This document shows positions 10,387 to 21,100 of a stretch of 64,000 nucleotides of DNA, piece after piece (position 1 is the stretch's first letter; the number at the start of each line of letters is the position of its first letter). Below the pieces are notes generated by a model. That model saw only the letters and a program-made list of their open reading frames with translations, was not told where the DNA came from and made no database searches. This stretch comes from JBBSAT01 sp044223665 (GTDB lineage Bacteria; Myxococcota_A; Polyangia; Polyangiales; Sandaracinaceae): positions 62,001 to 126,000 of the forward strand of contig JBGALT010000001.1 of assembly GCA_044223665.1 (NCBI GenBank), written 5' to 3'. Both the position numbers and the translations under genes were made by a program.

Positions 10387-13300
10387 ATGCGTATTGTCCT
10401 CGCGCTGGTTGGTTGCGCGTCGTTGACCCTCACCGCTGTGGCAGGTTGCGCCGACGGGAGCGCCCCGCCGCGTCGCGACGCTGCGACGATGGACGCCGGC
10501 GAGGGGCGGGACGCGAACGCCGACGCCAACGGCCGCGACGCGACCATCATCGACGCCGCGCGCGATGCGGTGGCCTACGACGGCGGCCACGGAAGCGCCG
10601 GGCAGTGCGAGAGCTGCACGCTCGACTCCGACTGTCAGAACGACATGTTCTGCGCGCCGGTGACCGGTGGTCGCGCCTGCTTCGCGATCTGCAACTTCGA
10701 GAACCCGACGTGCCCGCGCGGGTTCCAGTGCGTGATGAATCACTCGAGCACGCCCGCACCGGTGTGCCAGCCCGTCGGCGAGCGCTGCTGCGTCGACGCC
10801 GATGGCGATCTCTACGGAACGGGCGTCGGCTGCCTCGGCACCGACTGCAACGACGACGGTGCCGCGAACGGCGGCGCGATCCATCCGGACGCGACCGAGC
10901 ACTGCGACGGAGTCGACGAGGACTGCGACGGGAACGTCGACGAAGGCGACCCCGCCGTGCTCTGCGTTCGGCCCGCGCACGCGGCGACGACCGCGTGCAC
11001 CGGTGGCGGCTGCTCGCTGACCACTTGCGAGCCCGGATTCGGTGACTGCGACGCGGACTACGCGAACGGCTGCGAGCGCGACGTCTCGACGCCCTCCGAC
11101 TGCGGCGGCTGCGACATGCCCTGCGTCCTTCCGCACTCCACCGCGCCGACGTGCGACCACGGGACGTGCGGGCTCGGCACCTGCGATGCCGGCTGGGGCG
11201 ACTGCGACGGCGACGACGCCAACGGCTGCGAGACGTCGCTGAACACCACGACACACTGCGGCACGTGCACGGCGACCTGCTCGCCGCCCAACGCCTCGGC
11301 CACGTGCGACACCGGCACCTGCGCGGTCGCGCTCTGCGATCGGAACTGGGGTGACTGCGACGGTCGCGTGATCAACGGCTGCGAGACGCCGCTCGTCACC
11401 AACACCGACTGCGGCACGTGCGGCACGGTCTGCGCGCCGAGCTCGGGCGCCGGCAGCTGCAGCACCGGCACGTGCCGGGTGACCAACTGCGCCAACGGCT
11501 TCGAAGACTGCGACGCGAGCTCGGCCAACGGCTGCGAGACCAACATCCGCACGCTGAGCAACTGCGGCGCGTGCGGCCTGACCTGTGGCTATCCGAACGC
11601 GACCGCCTCCTGCGCCGCCGGCGCCTGCACGCTGGTCGACTGCGTCGACGGCTACGGCAACTGTGACGGCAACACCGGCAACGGCTGCGAGACCCGCACC
11701 AACACCAACGCGAGCTGCGGCGGCTGCGGCGTGCTGTGTGCGCCGCCGAACGCGACCGGCAACTGCGGAACCGGGACCTGCGCGATCGCCGCGTGCAATC
11801 CCGGCTTCGCCGACTGCGACGGCCTCGTCGCGAACGGATGCGAGACCAGCACGCGCACGCTCACCGACTGCGGCGCCTGTCACACCGCTTGCTCGCGCAC
11901 CGGCGCGGTCGCCAGCTGCGACAGCGGCACGTGCTCGATCGGGATGTGCCTCGCGACGACGGGCGACTGCGACGGCAACGACGCGAACGGCTGCGAGACG
12001 TCGGTCCGCACGCTCAGCGACTGCGGCGCCTGCGGTGTGACCTGCGGGCGCTCGAACGCGACGGCCACCTGCGCCAGCGGATCGTGCGCGATCTCGTCCT
12101 GCATGCCCGGCTTCTCCAACTGCGATGGCATCGACGCCAACGGCTGCGAGACGGCGCTGAACACGCTGAGCTCGTGCGGCGCCTGCGGCACACCGTGCGC
12201 GCGTGCCAACGCGACGGCGGATTGCGCGAGCGGCACCTGTCACATCCTCACCTGCGCGGCCGGCTTCGACAATTGCGACGGTGTCGACGCGAACGGCTGC
12301 GAGACGCCCCTGAACACGCTGACCAACTGCGGCGCCTGCCGGGTCGGATGCAACCTCACGAACGCCAGCGAGACGTGCACCAACCTCACGTGCGAGATCG
12401 TCGCCTGCTCGAACGGCTTCGACGACTGCGACCTCGACGACTCCAACGGCTGCGAGCGGTCCACCCGCACGCTGACCGACTGCGGTGGCTGCGGCGTCGC
12501 GTGCGGCTTCGCGAACGCGGGCGCCAGCTGCTCTTCGGGGACGTGCACGCTCGGCACCTGCACGAGCGGCTACGGCAACTGCGACGGCAACCCCGCCAAC
12601 GGCTGCGAGACGCCCCTGAACACGCTGACGAGCTGCGGCGGTTGTGGCATCTCGTGCGGCTACTCGAACGCCGCGGCGAGCTGCGCGACCGGCACGTGCT
12701 CGCTCGGGACGTGCAACACCGGCTACGGCAACTGCGACTCGATCGCCACCAACGGCTGCGAGACCTCGCTCCGCACGCTCTCCGACTGCGGCTCCTGCGG
12801 CGGCGTGTGTAGCTTCGCCCATGCGGCCGCGAGCTGCTCGGCCGCCGGCACGTGCACGATGGGCAGCTGTGATCCCGGCTACGGCAACTGCGACGGGAAC
12901 ATGGCCAACGGGTGCGAGACCGCGCTCAACTCGCTCACCGACTGCGGCTCGTGCGGGACGGCGTGCGGCCTCGCGCACGGCACGGCGAGCTGTGCGTCGG
13001 GCACGTGCTCGCTCACCGCGTGCTCGAGCGGGTACGGCAACTGCAACGGCATCACGACCGACGGCTGCGAGACCCAGCTCAACTCGCTGACGAACTGCGG
13101 CAGCTGCGGCGGCAGCTGCTCGCTCGCGAACTCGACCGAGAGCTGCTCGACGGGCGCGTGCGCCATCGTCTCGTGCAACACCGGCTTCGCCAACTGCGAC
13201 GGCAACACGACCAACGGCTGCGAGACGAGCACGCGGACGCTCACCGATTGCGGCTCCTGCGGCACCGTGTGCAGCGTCCCGAGCGGCACCCCCACCTGTG

Positions 13301-14544
13301 CGACCGGAACCTGCCAGGTCTCGAGCTGCGCCTCCGGCTTCGCCGACTGCGACGGCAACGCCGGCAACGGCTGCGAGACGAGCACCCGAACGCTCACGAA
13401 CTGCGGCGCGTGCGGCACCGCCTGTAGCCTCCCGAACGCGACCAGCAGCTGCTCCACCGGCACCTGCACGATCGCCATGTGCGCCGCGGGCTACGGCGAC
13501 TGCGACGGCCTCGCCGCGAACGGATGCGAGACGCCGCTCAACTCGCTGGCCAACTGCGCGGCGTGCAACGTGAGCTGCGATCTCCCGAATGGATCGGAGA
13601 CGTGCATGACCGGCTCCTGCACGCTCACCGGCTGCGCGGCCCTCTACGGCAACTGCGACGGGATGGGGATGAACGGCTGCGAGACCGCGCTGACCAGCCT
13701 CACGAACTGCGGCGGCTGCGGCACCGCGTGCTCGCTCGCCCACGCGACGAGCACGTGCGCGACCGGCGCGTGCGCGATCGCTTCGTGCCAGGCGGGCTGG
13801 GGCAACTGCGACGGCAACGTCGGCAACGGCTGCGAGACGCCGCTCAACACGGTCGCCAACTGCGGCAGCTGCGGCGCGGGCTGCTCGCGCCCGAACGCGA
13901 CGGCGACCTGCGGCACCGGGACGTGCGCGATCGGCAGCTGCAACTCGCTCTACGGCAACTGCGACAGCAACGACCCCAACGGCTGCGAGACGCCGCTGAC
14001 CAGCCTCACGCACTGCGGTGGCTGCGGCGTGGCGTGCATGCCGGACCACGCGAGCGGCACCTGCACGACCGGGACCTGCCAGGTCGGCTCGTGCACCACG
14101 AGCTGGTACAACGTGGACGCCATGCCGGGCAACGGCTGCGAGTGCGGCGACGACACCGCGACCCCGACCTGCGACGGCTCGACCGTCGCGATCGGCAACG
14201 TCGCCGTCGGTGCGACGCTCACGCGCAACGGCGTCATCCCCGCCGTGGGCGGCGTCGACTACTACGTCGTGACGTTCAACGGGACGGGCGGAACGCCCAC
14301 GATCGAGTTCTCGTCGAACCCGAGCGGGGTGTTCCGCTTCGACGCGTTCACCGGCACGTGTACGACGGGCTCCACGTGCGCCGTCGGCGAGAACGCCACG
14401 TCCCTCACGCAGTGGCAGTTCACGGACACCTTCACGCCGCCGGATCGCTCGGTCCCGTGGCCGACGACGGTGTACGTCCGCGTGACGCGCTCGGGTGCCG
14501 CGCAGAGCTGCTCGCCCTACACGCTGCGCTTCACGAGGCCCTGA
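10387..14544 (+). CDS. Giant Cys-rich tandem-repeat lipoprotein
   Basis: 1385 residues with lipobox AVAGC at the N-terminus. Residues about 75-115 form a small Cys module, and 138-180 form one MopE-like module (DADGDLYG...CDGVDEDCDG). From about residue 227 there are roughly 20 head-to-tail repeats of 51 residues. The consensus runs NGCETxLNTLxxCGxCGxxC, then about five variable residues (often NA), then xxCxxGxCxxxxCxxGxxNCDG. Each repeat has eight near-invariant Cys. The last repeat runs into a 120-residue Cys-poor C-terminal beta-sandwich-like domain (VGGVDYYVVTFNGTG...VYVRVTRSG) resembling pre-peptidase-type domains. A long, rigid disulfide-laced surface stalk with a terminal domain is inferred. 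Homopolymer-free coding and intact frame argue that it is functional. Confidence 0.9.
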   Translation: MRIVLALVGCASLTLTAVAGCADGSAPPRRDAATMDAGEGRDANADANGRDATIIDAARDAVAYDGGHGSAGQCESCTLDSDCQNDMFCAPVTGGRACFAICNFENPTCPRGFQCVMNHSSTPAPVCQPVGERCCVDADGDLYGTGVGCLGTDCNDDGAANGGAIHPDATEHCDGVDEDCDGNVDEGDPAVLCVRPAHAATTACTGGGCSLTTCEPGFGDCDADYANGCERDVSTPSDCGGCDMPCVLPHSTAPTCDHGTCGLGTCDAGWGDCDGDDANGCETSLNTTTHCGTCTATCSPPNASATCDTGTCAVALCDRNWGDCDGRVINGCETPLVTNTDCGTCGTVCAPSSGAGSCSTGTCRVTNCANGFEDCDASSANGCETNIRTLSNCGACGLTCGYPNATASCAAGACTLVDCVDGYGNCDGNTGNGCETRTNTNASCGGCGVLCAPPNATGNCGTGTCAIAACNPGFADCDGLVANGCETSTRTLTDCGACHTACSRTGAVASCDSGTCSIGMCLATTGDCDGNDANGCETSVRTLSDCGACGVTCGRSNATATCASGSCAISSCMPGFSNCDGIDANGCETALNTLSSCGACGTPCARANATADCASGTCHILTCAAGFDNCDGVDANGCETPLNTLTNCGACRVGCNLTNASETCTNLTCEIVACSNGFDDCDLDDSNGCERSTRTLTDCGGCGVACGFANAGASCSSGTCTLGTCTSGYGNCDGNPANGCETPLNTLTSCGGCGISCGYSNAAASCATGTCSLGTCNTGYGNCDSIATNGCETSLRTLSDCGSCGGVCSFAHAAASCSAAGTCTMGSCDPGYGNCDGNMANGCETALNSLTDCGSCGTACGLAHGTASCASGTCSLTACSSGYGNCNGITTDGCETQLNSLTNCGSCGGSCSLANSTESCSTGACAIVSCNTGFANCDGNTTNGCETSTRTLTDCGSCGTVCSVPSGTPTCATGTCQVSSCASGFADCDGNAGNGCETSTRTLTNCGACGTACSLPNATSSCSTGTCTIAMCAAGYGDCDGLAANGCETPLNSLANCAACNVSCDLPNGSETCMTGSCTLTGCAALYGNCDGMGMNGCETALTSLTNCGGCGTACSLAHATSTCATGACAIASCQAGWGNCDGNVGNGCETPLNTVANCGSCGAGCSRPNATATCGTGTCAIGSCNSLYGNCDSNDPNGCETPLTSLTHCGGCGVACMPDHASGTCTTGTCQVGSCTTSWYNVDAMPGNGCECGDDTATPTCDGSTVAIGNVAVGATLTRNGVIPAVGGVDYYVVTFNGTGGTPTIEFSSNPSGVFRFDAFTGTCTTGSTCAVGENATSLTQWQFTDTFTPPDRSVPWPTTVYVRVTRSGAAQSCSPYTLRFTRP
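11064..14135 (+). repeat. About 20 tandem 153-bp coding repeats
   Basis: The motif AACGGCTGCGAG recurs about every 153 bp from 11064 to about 14130, inside the 10387-14544 gene. The unit codes for 51 residues. The repeats differ at many synonymous and non-synonymous sites, so they are old rather than a recent expansion. One unit near 13063 encodes DGCE instead of NGCE. Confidence 0.85.
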
Positions 14545-14614
14545 CGTACGCCCGCGGCGCCGGGCTTCCGACGCCGCGAGTGGATCGCCGATCCCGCGCC
14601 GGCGCGCGGCTCGT

Positions 14615-15529
14615 TCAGAACACCACCGGCGCGAGCGTCGTGACCCCGGCGCCCCAGAACTGGCCCGTCCCGGTCATGGTGGTGGCGAGGTGCCCGGCGC
14701 CCGTCGTGCGGTCGATCTGCACGAGCTCGCCGTCGTTCGTGAAGCCGTAGACGTCGCGGCCCCAGTAGCCCAGCCCGAAGATCTGGCTGTACTCGGTCGC
14801 GCCCTGCACGACGGGGCCGATCACCGTGATGCGGCTCGTGCCGTCGGTCGCGAAGGTGATCTGGGCGAGCGTGTCGTGGGTGTCGCCGTCCTGGCGGATC
14901 GTCGCGTACGTGCCGAGCCCGCGAACGGACACGAGGTCGCCGCTCGAGAGCCAGCCATCGGGGTACTGGCCGAGGAAGGTCGTCTGGGCGGTCGCCGGAT
15001 CGATCTCGTAGTACGCGCCCATGTTCGTCGCGCCGACGAGGGTCTCGCGATCGGCGTGGAGCTCGCCCTGGGCGAGGAAGGTCAGGGCGAAGAACTGCTC
15101 GCCGTTCGTCACGTCGAACGCGCCCACCGACGTCACACGCGCGGTCGCGACGTCGACGGTCCAGAGGTCGGTCGCGCTCGCCGTGTACACGTGCTGACCC
15201 GAGTCGACCGCGAGGTCGACCATCGGATCGGCGTTGGCGTCGGTCGCGGTGTCGACGAAGCGCCCGATCGGCGTGACCATGTTCGTCAGCGGGGAGAACG
15301 AGAACAGCGTTCCCGACGAGTGCGCGTAGATCAGCACGTCGGCCAGACCGCCCCCGTCGATGCCGGGCCCCGTGTCGGGGCGCACGAACGGCGCGTCCGT
15401 TCCCGCGTCCTGCGCCTCCATCCCCGTGTCGGGGACGGCCACGCGGCGAGGACCTTCCGTACAACCGGCGAGCGAAGCGAGGGATGCGACCGCTGCGGGA
15501 ACGGCGAGAGCGGAAAAGAAGGCGCGCAT
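14615..15529 (-). CDS. Secreted YncE/NHL-like beta-propeller lipoprotein
   Basis: 304 residues from an ATG at 15529. The longer upstream open frame is Arg/Ala-rich and overlaps the divergent gene. The lipobox is LASLAGC. After a short Asp/Gly/Thr-rich linker come repeated segments of propeller type: DVLIYAHSSGTLFSFSPLT, DLAVDSGQHVYTASATDLW, ETLVGATNMGAYYEIDPAT, YGFTNDGELVQIDRTTG. These match the design of a six- or seven-bladed beta-propeller without active-site residues. The gene converges with the giant repeat lipoprotein and is divergent from the FKBP gene, with a 114-bp gap at 15530-15643 for both promoters. Substrate or partner unknown. Confidence 0.82.
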   Translation of the reverse strand: MRAFFSALAVPAAVASLASLAGCTEGPRRVAVPDTGMEAQDAGTDAPFVRPDTGPGIDGGGLADVLIYAHSSGTLFSFSPLTNMVTPIGRFVDTATDANADPMVDLAVDSGQHVYTASATDLWTVDVATARVTSVGAFDVTNGEQFFALTFLAQGELHADRETLVGATNMGAYYEIDPATAQTTFLGQYPDGWLSSGDLVSVRGLGTYATIRQDGDTHDTLAQITFATDGTSRITVIGPVVQGATEYSQIFGLGYWGRDVYGFTNDGELVQIDRTTGAGHLATTMTGTGQFWGAGVTTLAPVVF

Positions 15530-15643
15530 GGGCGCGGCTATACGGCGCGCGCGACGCCTGGGCAACGCGGCTCGGTCTGCCCGGCCGAGAGCGGGCGCGG
15601 GGGCGCGCTCGACGGTGACGCGGGAGCAGGCTACCCCGCGCCG

Positions 15644-16192
15644 ATGCGAATCGGTGCCGTGCTCGTGATCGCCGTGGGCCTCTCGGGATGCGGAGGCGCA
15701 CGCGCCTCGAGCACCCCACCCTCCTCCGCCGCCGCGTCCGAGCCCGGCGCGAGCGCGGACGCCGACGCGACCTCCAGCACCGCGTCGAGCGCGAACGCAC
15801 CCTGCACGAGCTGGGATCCCGGCGCCGATCCCACGCGAGCGCCCGCCGACGTCGCCGGTCCGCCCGAGACGGCACGGCGTGGCGCCGCCGATCTGCGCTT
15901 CTGCATCCTCCGGGAGGGCCGCGGCGATCGGCCGACGACGAGCGACACCGTCGTCGTCCACTACACGGGCTGGACGACCGACGGCCAGATGTTCGACAGC
16001 TCCCACACGCGCGGGCAGCCCGCCGAGCTCCCGGTGAGCGGCGTGATCGCCGGCTGGACCCAGGCCCTGACGCCCATGCGGGTGGGCGAGGTGCGTCGCC
16101 TCTGGATCCCCGAGTCGCTCGCCTACCGAGGCCAGGCCGGCGCGCCCCAGGGCATGCTCGTCTTCGACGTGGAGCTGATCGACATCCGGTGA
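15644..16192 (+). CDS. FKBP-type peptidyl-prolyl cis-trans isomerase lipoprotein
   Basis: 182 residues from the ATG at 15644, with lipobox VGLSGC and an Ala/Ser/Asp-rich spacer to about residue 75. The remaining roughly 105 residues are one FKBP domain: DTVVVHYTGWTTDGQMFDSS, then GVIAGWTQALTPMRVGEVRRL, IPESLAY, and LVFDVELIDI. The Tyr, Asp, Val-Ile and Trp positions of the FK506-binding pocket are conserved. It catalyses proline isomerisation during folding of exported proteins in the periplasm or at the outer membrane. This fits a region so rich in disulfide-stabilised secreted proteins. The next gene starts 38 bp downstream on the same strand. Confidence 0.93.
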   Translation: MRIGAVLVIAVGLSGCGGARASSTPPSSAAASEPGASADADATSSTASSANAPCTSWDPGADPTRAPADVAGPPETARRGAADLRFCILREGRGDRPTTSDTVVVHYTGWTTDGQMFDSSHTRGQPAELPVSGVIAGWTQALTPMRVGEVRRLWIPESLAYRGQAGAPQGMLVFDVELIDIR

Positions 16193-16230
16193 CGGGCGAG
16201 CCGCGGCCGCCGGCGGCTATGCTCTCGACC

Positions 16231-18162
16231 ATGAGCTCTCCCCGGGCCCTGCCGCTGCTCCGCGCCCTGGCGCGTCGCTATCCGACGACCGACGCGGTGC
16301 TCGCCGAGATCGGGCACCTGCGCGCGGTGCTGGGGCTGCCGAAAGGAACCGTGCACGTCGTCTCGGACGTGCACGGCGAGGACAAGAAGCTCACGCACAT
16401 CGTGCACAACGCGTCCGGCACGTTGCGCTCGCTCGTGGAGCAGCTCTTCGAGGGCCGGCTCTCGCCCGACGAGATTCGCGCGCTGCTCTCCCTCGTCTAC
16501 TACCCGCGCGAGACCTACGCGCGCCTGCGCCCGGACGATGCCGACGCGCGGGCGCGATGGGTGCGTGGGATGGTGGAGCGCGAGGTCGAGGTGGTGCGCG
16601 CCCTCAGCCGACGCCACTCGCGACGCCACGTGGAGAAGACGTATCCGCCGGCCTTCGCCGCGGTGCTGCGCGAGCTGGTGGCGAGCCGCTCGCCCGAGGA
16701 CGGGCGCGAGGCGTTCCACGCGGCGCTCATCGAGCCGTTGCTCTCGGCCGGGCGCGAGATCGATCTGCTCCGGACGCTCGCCCACGTCGTACGCGACCTC
16801 TCGGTCGAAGAGCTCGTCGTCGCTGGCGACCTCGGCGACCGCGGCCCACGGCTCGATCGGGTCATCGACGTGTTGATGCGCCAGCGCCGCGTCTCCATCG
16901 TGTGGGGCAACCACGACGCGAGCTGGATGGGCGCCTGCCTCGGTCAGGAGGCACTGATCGCCACCGTGCTCCGTCTCTCGATCCGCTACCGACGCCTCTC
17001 GCAGCTCGAAGAAGGCTACGGCATCTCGATGGCGCCGGTGGAGCGGCTCGCGCGGACGATGTACGCGGGCGATCCGGCGACGCGCTTCGGGGTGAAGGGC
17101 GAGGGCCTGCGCGACCGCGCCGAGATGCAGCGGATGCAGAAGGCGATGACCATCCTGCAGCTCAAGCTGGAGGGCCGGCTCCTGCTGCGACATCCGGAGT
17201 GGGGCATGGAGGATCGGCGGCTGCTCCACCGGATCGACCCGAGGGCGGGCACCATCACGATCGACGGCCGGACGCACCCACTGCTCGACGTGCAGCTTCC
17301 GACGATCGACTGGGCCGACCCCTACGCGCTCCACCCCGAGGAGCAAGCGTGCCTCGATCGGCTGCGGCGATCGTTCCTCGGCAGCCGCATCCTCTGGGAG
17401 CACATGCGCTTCGTCGAGCGCCAGGGATCGATGCTGGCGCGGCGTGATCGCGCGCTGATCTTCCACGGCTGCCTGCCGGTCGACGACGCGGGAGCGCCGC
17501 TGGCCGTGCCGCTCGACGGGGCTCCGAAGAGCGGCCGCACCCTCTTCGAGGCGCTCGAGCGCGAGGTGCGCGAGGCGTTCCGCGAGCCGGGCTCCGCCCA
17601 CACCGACTGGCTTTATTTCCTCTGGGCCGCGCCGCGATCGCCGTGCTTCGGCAAGGACAAGATGGCGACCTTCGAGACGTACTTCCTCGAAGATCCGGCG
17701 ACGCACGCGGAGACGAAGAACCCCTACTTCGCGAAGATCCACGGCGCCGCCTTCTGCGCCGAGGTCTGCCGAGAGCTCGGTGGAGATCCCGCGCAGGGGC
17801 TGCTCGTCAACGGGCACGTGCCGGTGAAGATCGAGAAAGGCGAGTCCCCGCTCAAGCGCTCCGGTCGCGCCGTGACGATCGACGGAGCCTTCTCCGAGGC
17901 CTATGGCGATCGCGGCTACACGCTGATCCTCGAGGCGAGCGGCACGCGCGTGGCGCAGCACCATCACTTCGAGTCGGTGACCGAGGCCGTCGAGCGCGGG
18001 GCCGACGTCATCCCGACCGTGCAGGAGCTCGAGCGCTTCGCTCCACCGCGCACGATCGGCGACACCGAGACCGGCGACGATCTGCGCCACGAGATCGGTG
18101 CGCTCGAGGAGCTGGCGCGCGCGTACGACGCGCACGAGCTGCTCGAGAGCCCCACCGGGTGA
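16231..18162 (+). CDS. fbp: Fructose-1,6-bisphosphatase, class III
   Basis: 643 residues from the ATG at 16231 (an in-frame ATG at 16219 is possible). The length matches the class III (Firmicutes-type) family of about 640 residues. Metallophosphoesterase motifs are present: SDVHGE (45-50), GDLGDRGPRLD and GNHDASWMG. Long family-specific stretches lie around KTYPPAFAAVL and HTDWLYFLW. It hydrolyses fructose-1,6-bisphosphate to fructose-6-phosphate in gluconeogenesis and uses Mn/Mg. The class is typical of Gram-positive bacteria and scattered elsewhere. It ends 15 bp before the convergent 18178-21270 gene. Confidence 0.92.
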   Translation: MSSPRALPLLRALARRYPTTDAVLAEIGHLRAVLGLPKGTVHVVSDVHGEDKKLTHIVHNASGTLRSLVEQLFEGRLSPDEIRALLSLVYYPRETYARLRPDDADARARWVRGMVEREVEVVRALSRRHSRRHVEKTYPPAFAAVLRELVASRSPEDGREAFHAALIEPLLSAGREIDLLRTLAHVVRDLSVEELVVAGDLGDRGPRLDRVIDVLMRQRRVSIVWGNHDASWMGACLGQEALIATVLRLSIRYRRLSQLEEGYGISMAPVERLARTMYAGDPATRFGVKGEGLRDRAEMQRMQKAMTILQLKLEGRLLLRHPEWGMEDRRLLHRIDPRAGTITIDGRTHPLLDVQLPTIDWADPYALHPEEQACLDRLRRSFLGSRILWEHMRFVERQGSMLARRDRALIFHGCLPVDDAGAPLAVPLDGAPKSGRTLFEALEREVREAFREPGSAHTDWLYFLWAAPRSPCFGKDKMATFETYFLEDPATHAETKNPYFAKIHGAAFCAEVCRELGGDPAQGLLVNGHVPVKIEKGESPLKRSGRAVTIDGAFSEAYGDRGYTLILEASGTRVAQHHHFESVTEAVERGADVIPTVQELERFAPPRTIGDTETGDDLRHEIGALEELARAYDAHELLESPTG

Positions 18163-18177
18163 GCGTCGCGCGGGGCG

Positions 18178-21100
18178 TCAGGGGATTCCGGCGATGGGCG
18201 CGGGCGCGAGCTGGCTCGAGAGAGGCAGATCGTTGCCGAGCCCACCGCGCGAGTCGCTGCCGGCGCAGAGAGCGGAGCCATCGCTTCGCACCGCGCACCA
18301 GCGCTCGTCGGCGGCGTAGAGCCAGACCGCGTCGCTCAGCGACCCTCCGACGCGCGTCGGCGTCGGGTTGTTGCCCGCGCCGTCGATCCACGGTGTCACC
18401 TCGTAGCCGAAGCACCAGACCTCTCCACCGGTTCCGCTCGCGCCGCGCCGCCGCACGCATCCGCCGTACTGCGCGAGGGCGATCTGCGTGACGTCCGTCA
18501 GGCCCGGGATCGGCGTGGCCGTGGCGAGCGTCTGCGGGCTCGCGGGCCCCATGCCCAGCCCGACGCCCCCGTAGTTGTAGCCCCAGCAATAGGCGCGACC
18601 GTCGGAGGCGCGTGCGCAGGCGGCGTCGGACTCCGCCGTCGCGCGGGCGAGCTCGATCAGATCGGTGGGCAAGCCGAGCACCGGCGCTCCTGGGGAGAGC
18701 TGCGGCGTCGTGCTCGGGGCGCCGAGGCCGAGCTGGCCGTTGGCGTTCTCGCCCCAGCAGGTGACGTAGCGGGCGCCCGGTGTTCCGCGGAGCACGCACG
18801 TCGTGCGGCCGAACGTGCGCACGGCCGTCGCGTCGGCGATGCCGGCGACCTGGACCGGTCGCGGTCGCGTCATCGTCGTTCCGTCGCCGACCTGACCGGC
18901 CGTGCTCGCGCCCCAGCACCAGACGCTGCCATCACCGAGCACCGCGCACACGTGGGCGACACCGACGTCGGCGTCGACCACGTTCGAGATCGGGACCGGA
19001 CGCGGGGTCGCGCGGCCCGTGGTGCTCCCGTCCCCGAGCTGTCCGTTCGCCGCATAGCCCCACGCGTAGAGCAGCCCACCGCGGGTCAGCGCGATCCCCA
19101 CGAACGAGCTGCCCTCCACCAGGCGCACGTCGCCGAGCGTCGTTGGCGCCGGCGCCGCGAGGTCGTAGGTGTAGGTCGTGGTCCCGGTCGCGTCCGACGC
19201 CCCCCACACCACGACGTTCCCGTTGGCGCGGACGAGCGCGCTCCAGTTCTCGCCGCCACCGATCGAGACCGCCGGGCTGCGATCGCAGGTGGACGGCGCG
19301 ACGTGCCCGCACCCATCGCCAGGGTTGCAGGCGAGCGTGCAGCTACCGCAGGCGGTCGGCGTCGAGCGCGTATCGGTCTCGCAACCGCTCTCGATCTGGA
19401 GATCGCAGTCCGCGAACCCGGACGCGCACGTGAGCGCGCAGCGCCCCGCGGTGCAGACACCCGTGGAATGGACGCCGTCGCCGCAGCTCGCGCCGGCTCC
19501 CTCGTCGGTGGTTCCGTCGCAGTCCTCGTCGACCGCGTCGCAGCCCTCGGCGTGCCCCGGGTAGCGCGCGCCCGCAGTGTCGTCGCAGTCGTCGGCGATC
19601 GGCGCCCGCCCGGGCGGCATCAGGCAGTCGCGCACGGCCAGGCTCCCGATGGCCCCGTGGCCGTCGCCGTCGGCGTCGACGAACCAGTCGCGCATCGCGT
19701 CCTCGTCGAGCGTGCCGTCGCAGTCGTCGTCCTCGCCGTTGCACTGCTCGAGCGCCTCGGGGCCGACCGCGGCGCTCGTGTCGTCGCAGTCGCCGGGCAC
19801 GTCGCTCGTTCCCGAGGTCTCGCTGCACGCGAACACCACCGCCGCCGCGCCGTCGCCGTACCCATCGCGATCGAGATCCACGAACACGGCATGACGCGCG
19901 CCGTCCTCGTCGACCGATCCATCACAGTCCGCATCGCCGCCGCCACACAGATCCGGCGCGTCGGGATGGACGGCCGCCGAGCCGTCGTCGCAGTCGCCCC
20001 CCCGCGTCACGTGGGCCGCGACGGGATCGCACGCGCTCACCGTCCCGCTCGCGGTCTCGTCGCCGAACCCGTCACGGTCGGCGTCGACGTACCAGGACAC
20101 CGACGCCGAGCCGACGTCGGCCGTGCCGTCGCAGTCGTTGTCGACTCCGTCGCAGAGCTCCGGCGAGCCGCGCCCCACGTCGGCGCGCGCGTCGTCGCAG
20201 TCGGCGCCGCCGCACACGACGTCGGCGCGACCATCGAGGTCGTCGTCTTCCCCGTCGCCCGCCGTCAGCGCGCGCGCGTCCGCGCGACCGTTGCAGTCGT
20301 CGTCACGGCCGTTGCATTCCTCGCGCGCGCCGGGATGGACCTCGGCCCGCGAGTCGTCGCAGTCGGTGGCCCGCAGCGAGAGGCCCGGTTGCAGCTCGCA
20401 CGAGACGACCAGCCGCGATGGATCGGCCGGGATCGCGCCGAAGAGATCGCCGTCGTCGTCGGGATACCAGGCGACCGCCGTCGGCGTCTCGTCGACGACC
20501 GTGTCGCAGTCGTTGTCCACCCGGTCGCAGAGCTCGGGCTGGCCGCCGTGGCGCGTGAAGTCGGCGTCGTCGCAGTCGTCGCCCACCGTGGAGTAGCCCG
20601 GCGTGCCGGGGCACACCTCGACCGGCGCGCCGGCGACGCCGTGGAGATCGAAGTCGCGATCGACGTAGCTCGGGACCAGGAGCATCTCGTCGACCGAGCC
20701 GTCGCAGTCGCCATCGAGCGTGTCGCAGACCTCGCTCGCGCCGGGGTGCACGTCGCGGCGCTGGTCGTGGCAGTCGTCTCCACAGAGAGTCCCGTTGCAG
20801 CACGCGGCGTCGATGAAGCCGTCGCCGTCGGCGTCGCGATCGCCGATCGTCACGGGATCGCAGTCTTCGTCGCGCCCGGCGGCGTCGCAGACCTCGAGCA
20901 CGCCTGGATGAACGGCGGCCAGGGTGTCGTCGCAGTCGTCCCCGCCGCAGGCGATCACGTCGTGGCCGTCTCCGTCTCCGTCGCGCACGGTGCAGTCGCG
21001 GACGCAACGGCGCATCGCCTCCTCGCACTGCTCGGCGACGCCGCAGGCGGGCGTCCCGACGCACCCGCGCGCGTCGGCCGACGGGTCGGTCGGCGCGCAG

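Noticed and set aside
9913..14049. Long minus-strand open frame of over 1300 codons opposite the giant repeat gene
   Set aside because: It is an Arg/Ala/Val-rich shadow created by the regular 153-bp repeats and high GC. It has no recognisable domain and lies on the opposite strand to a clear lipoprotein gene.
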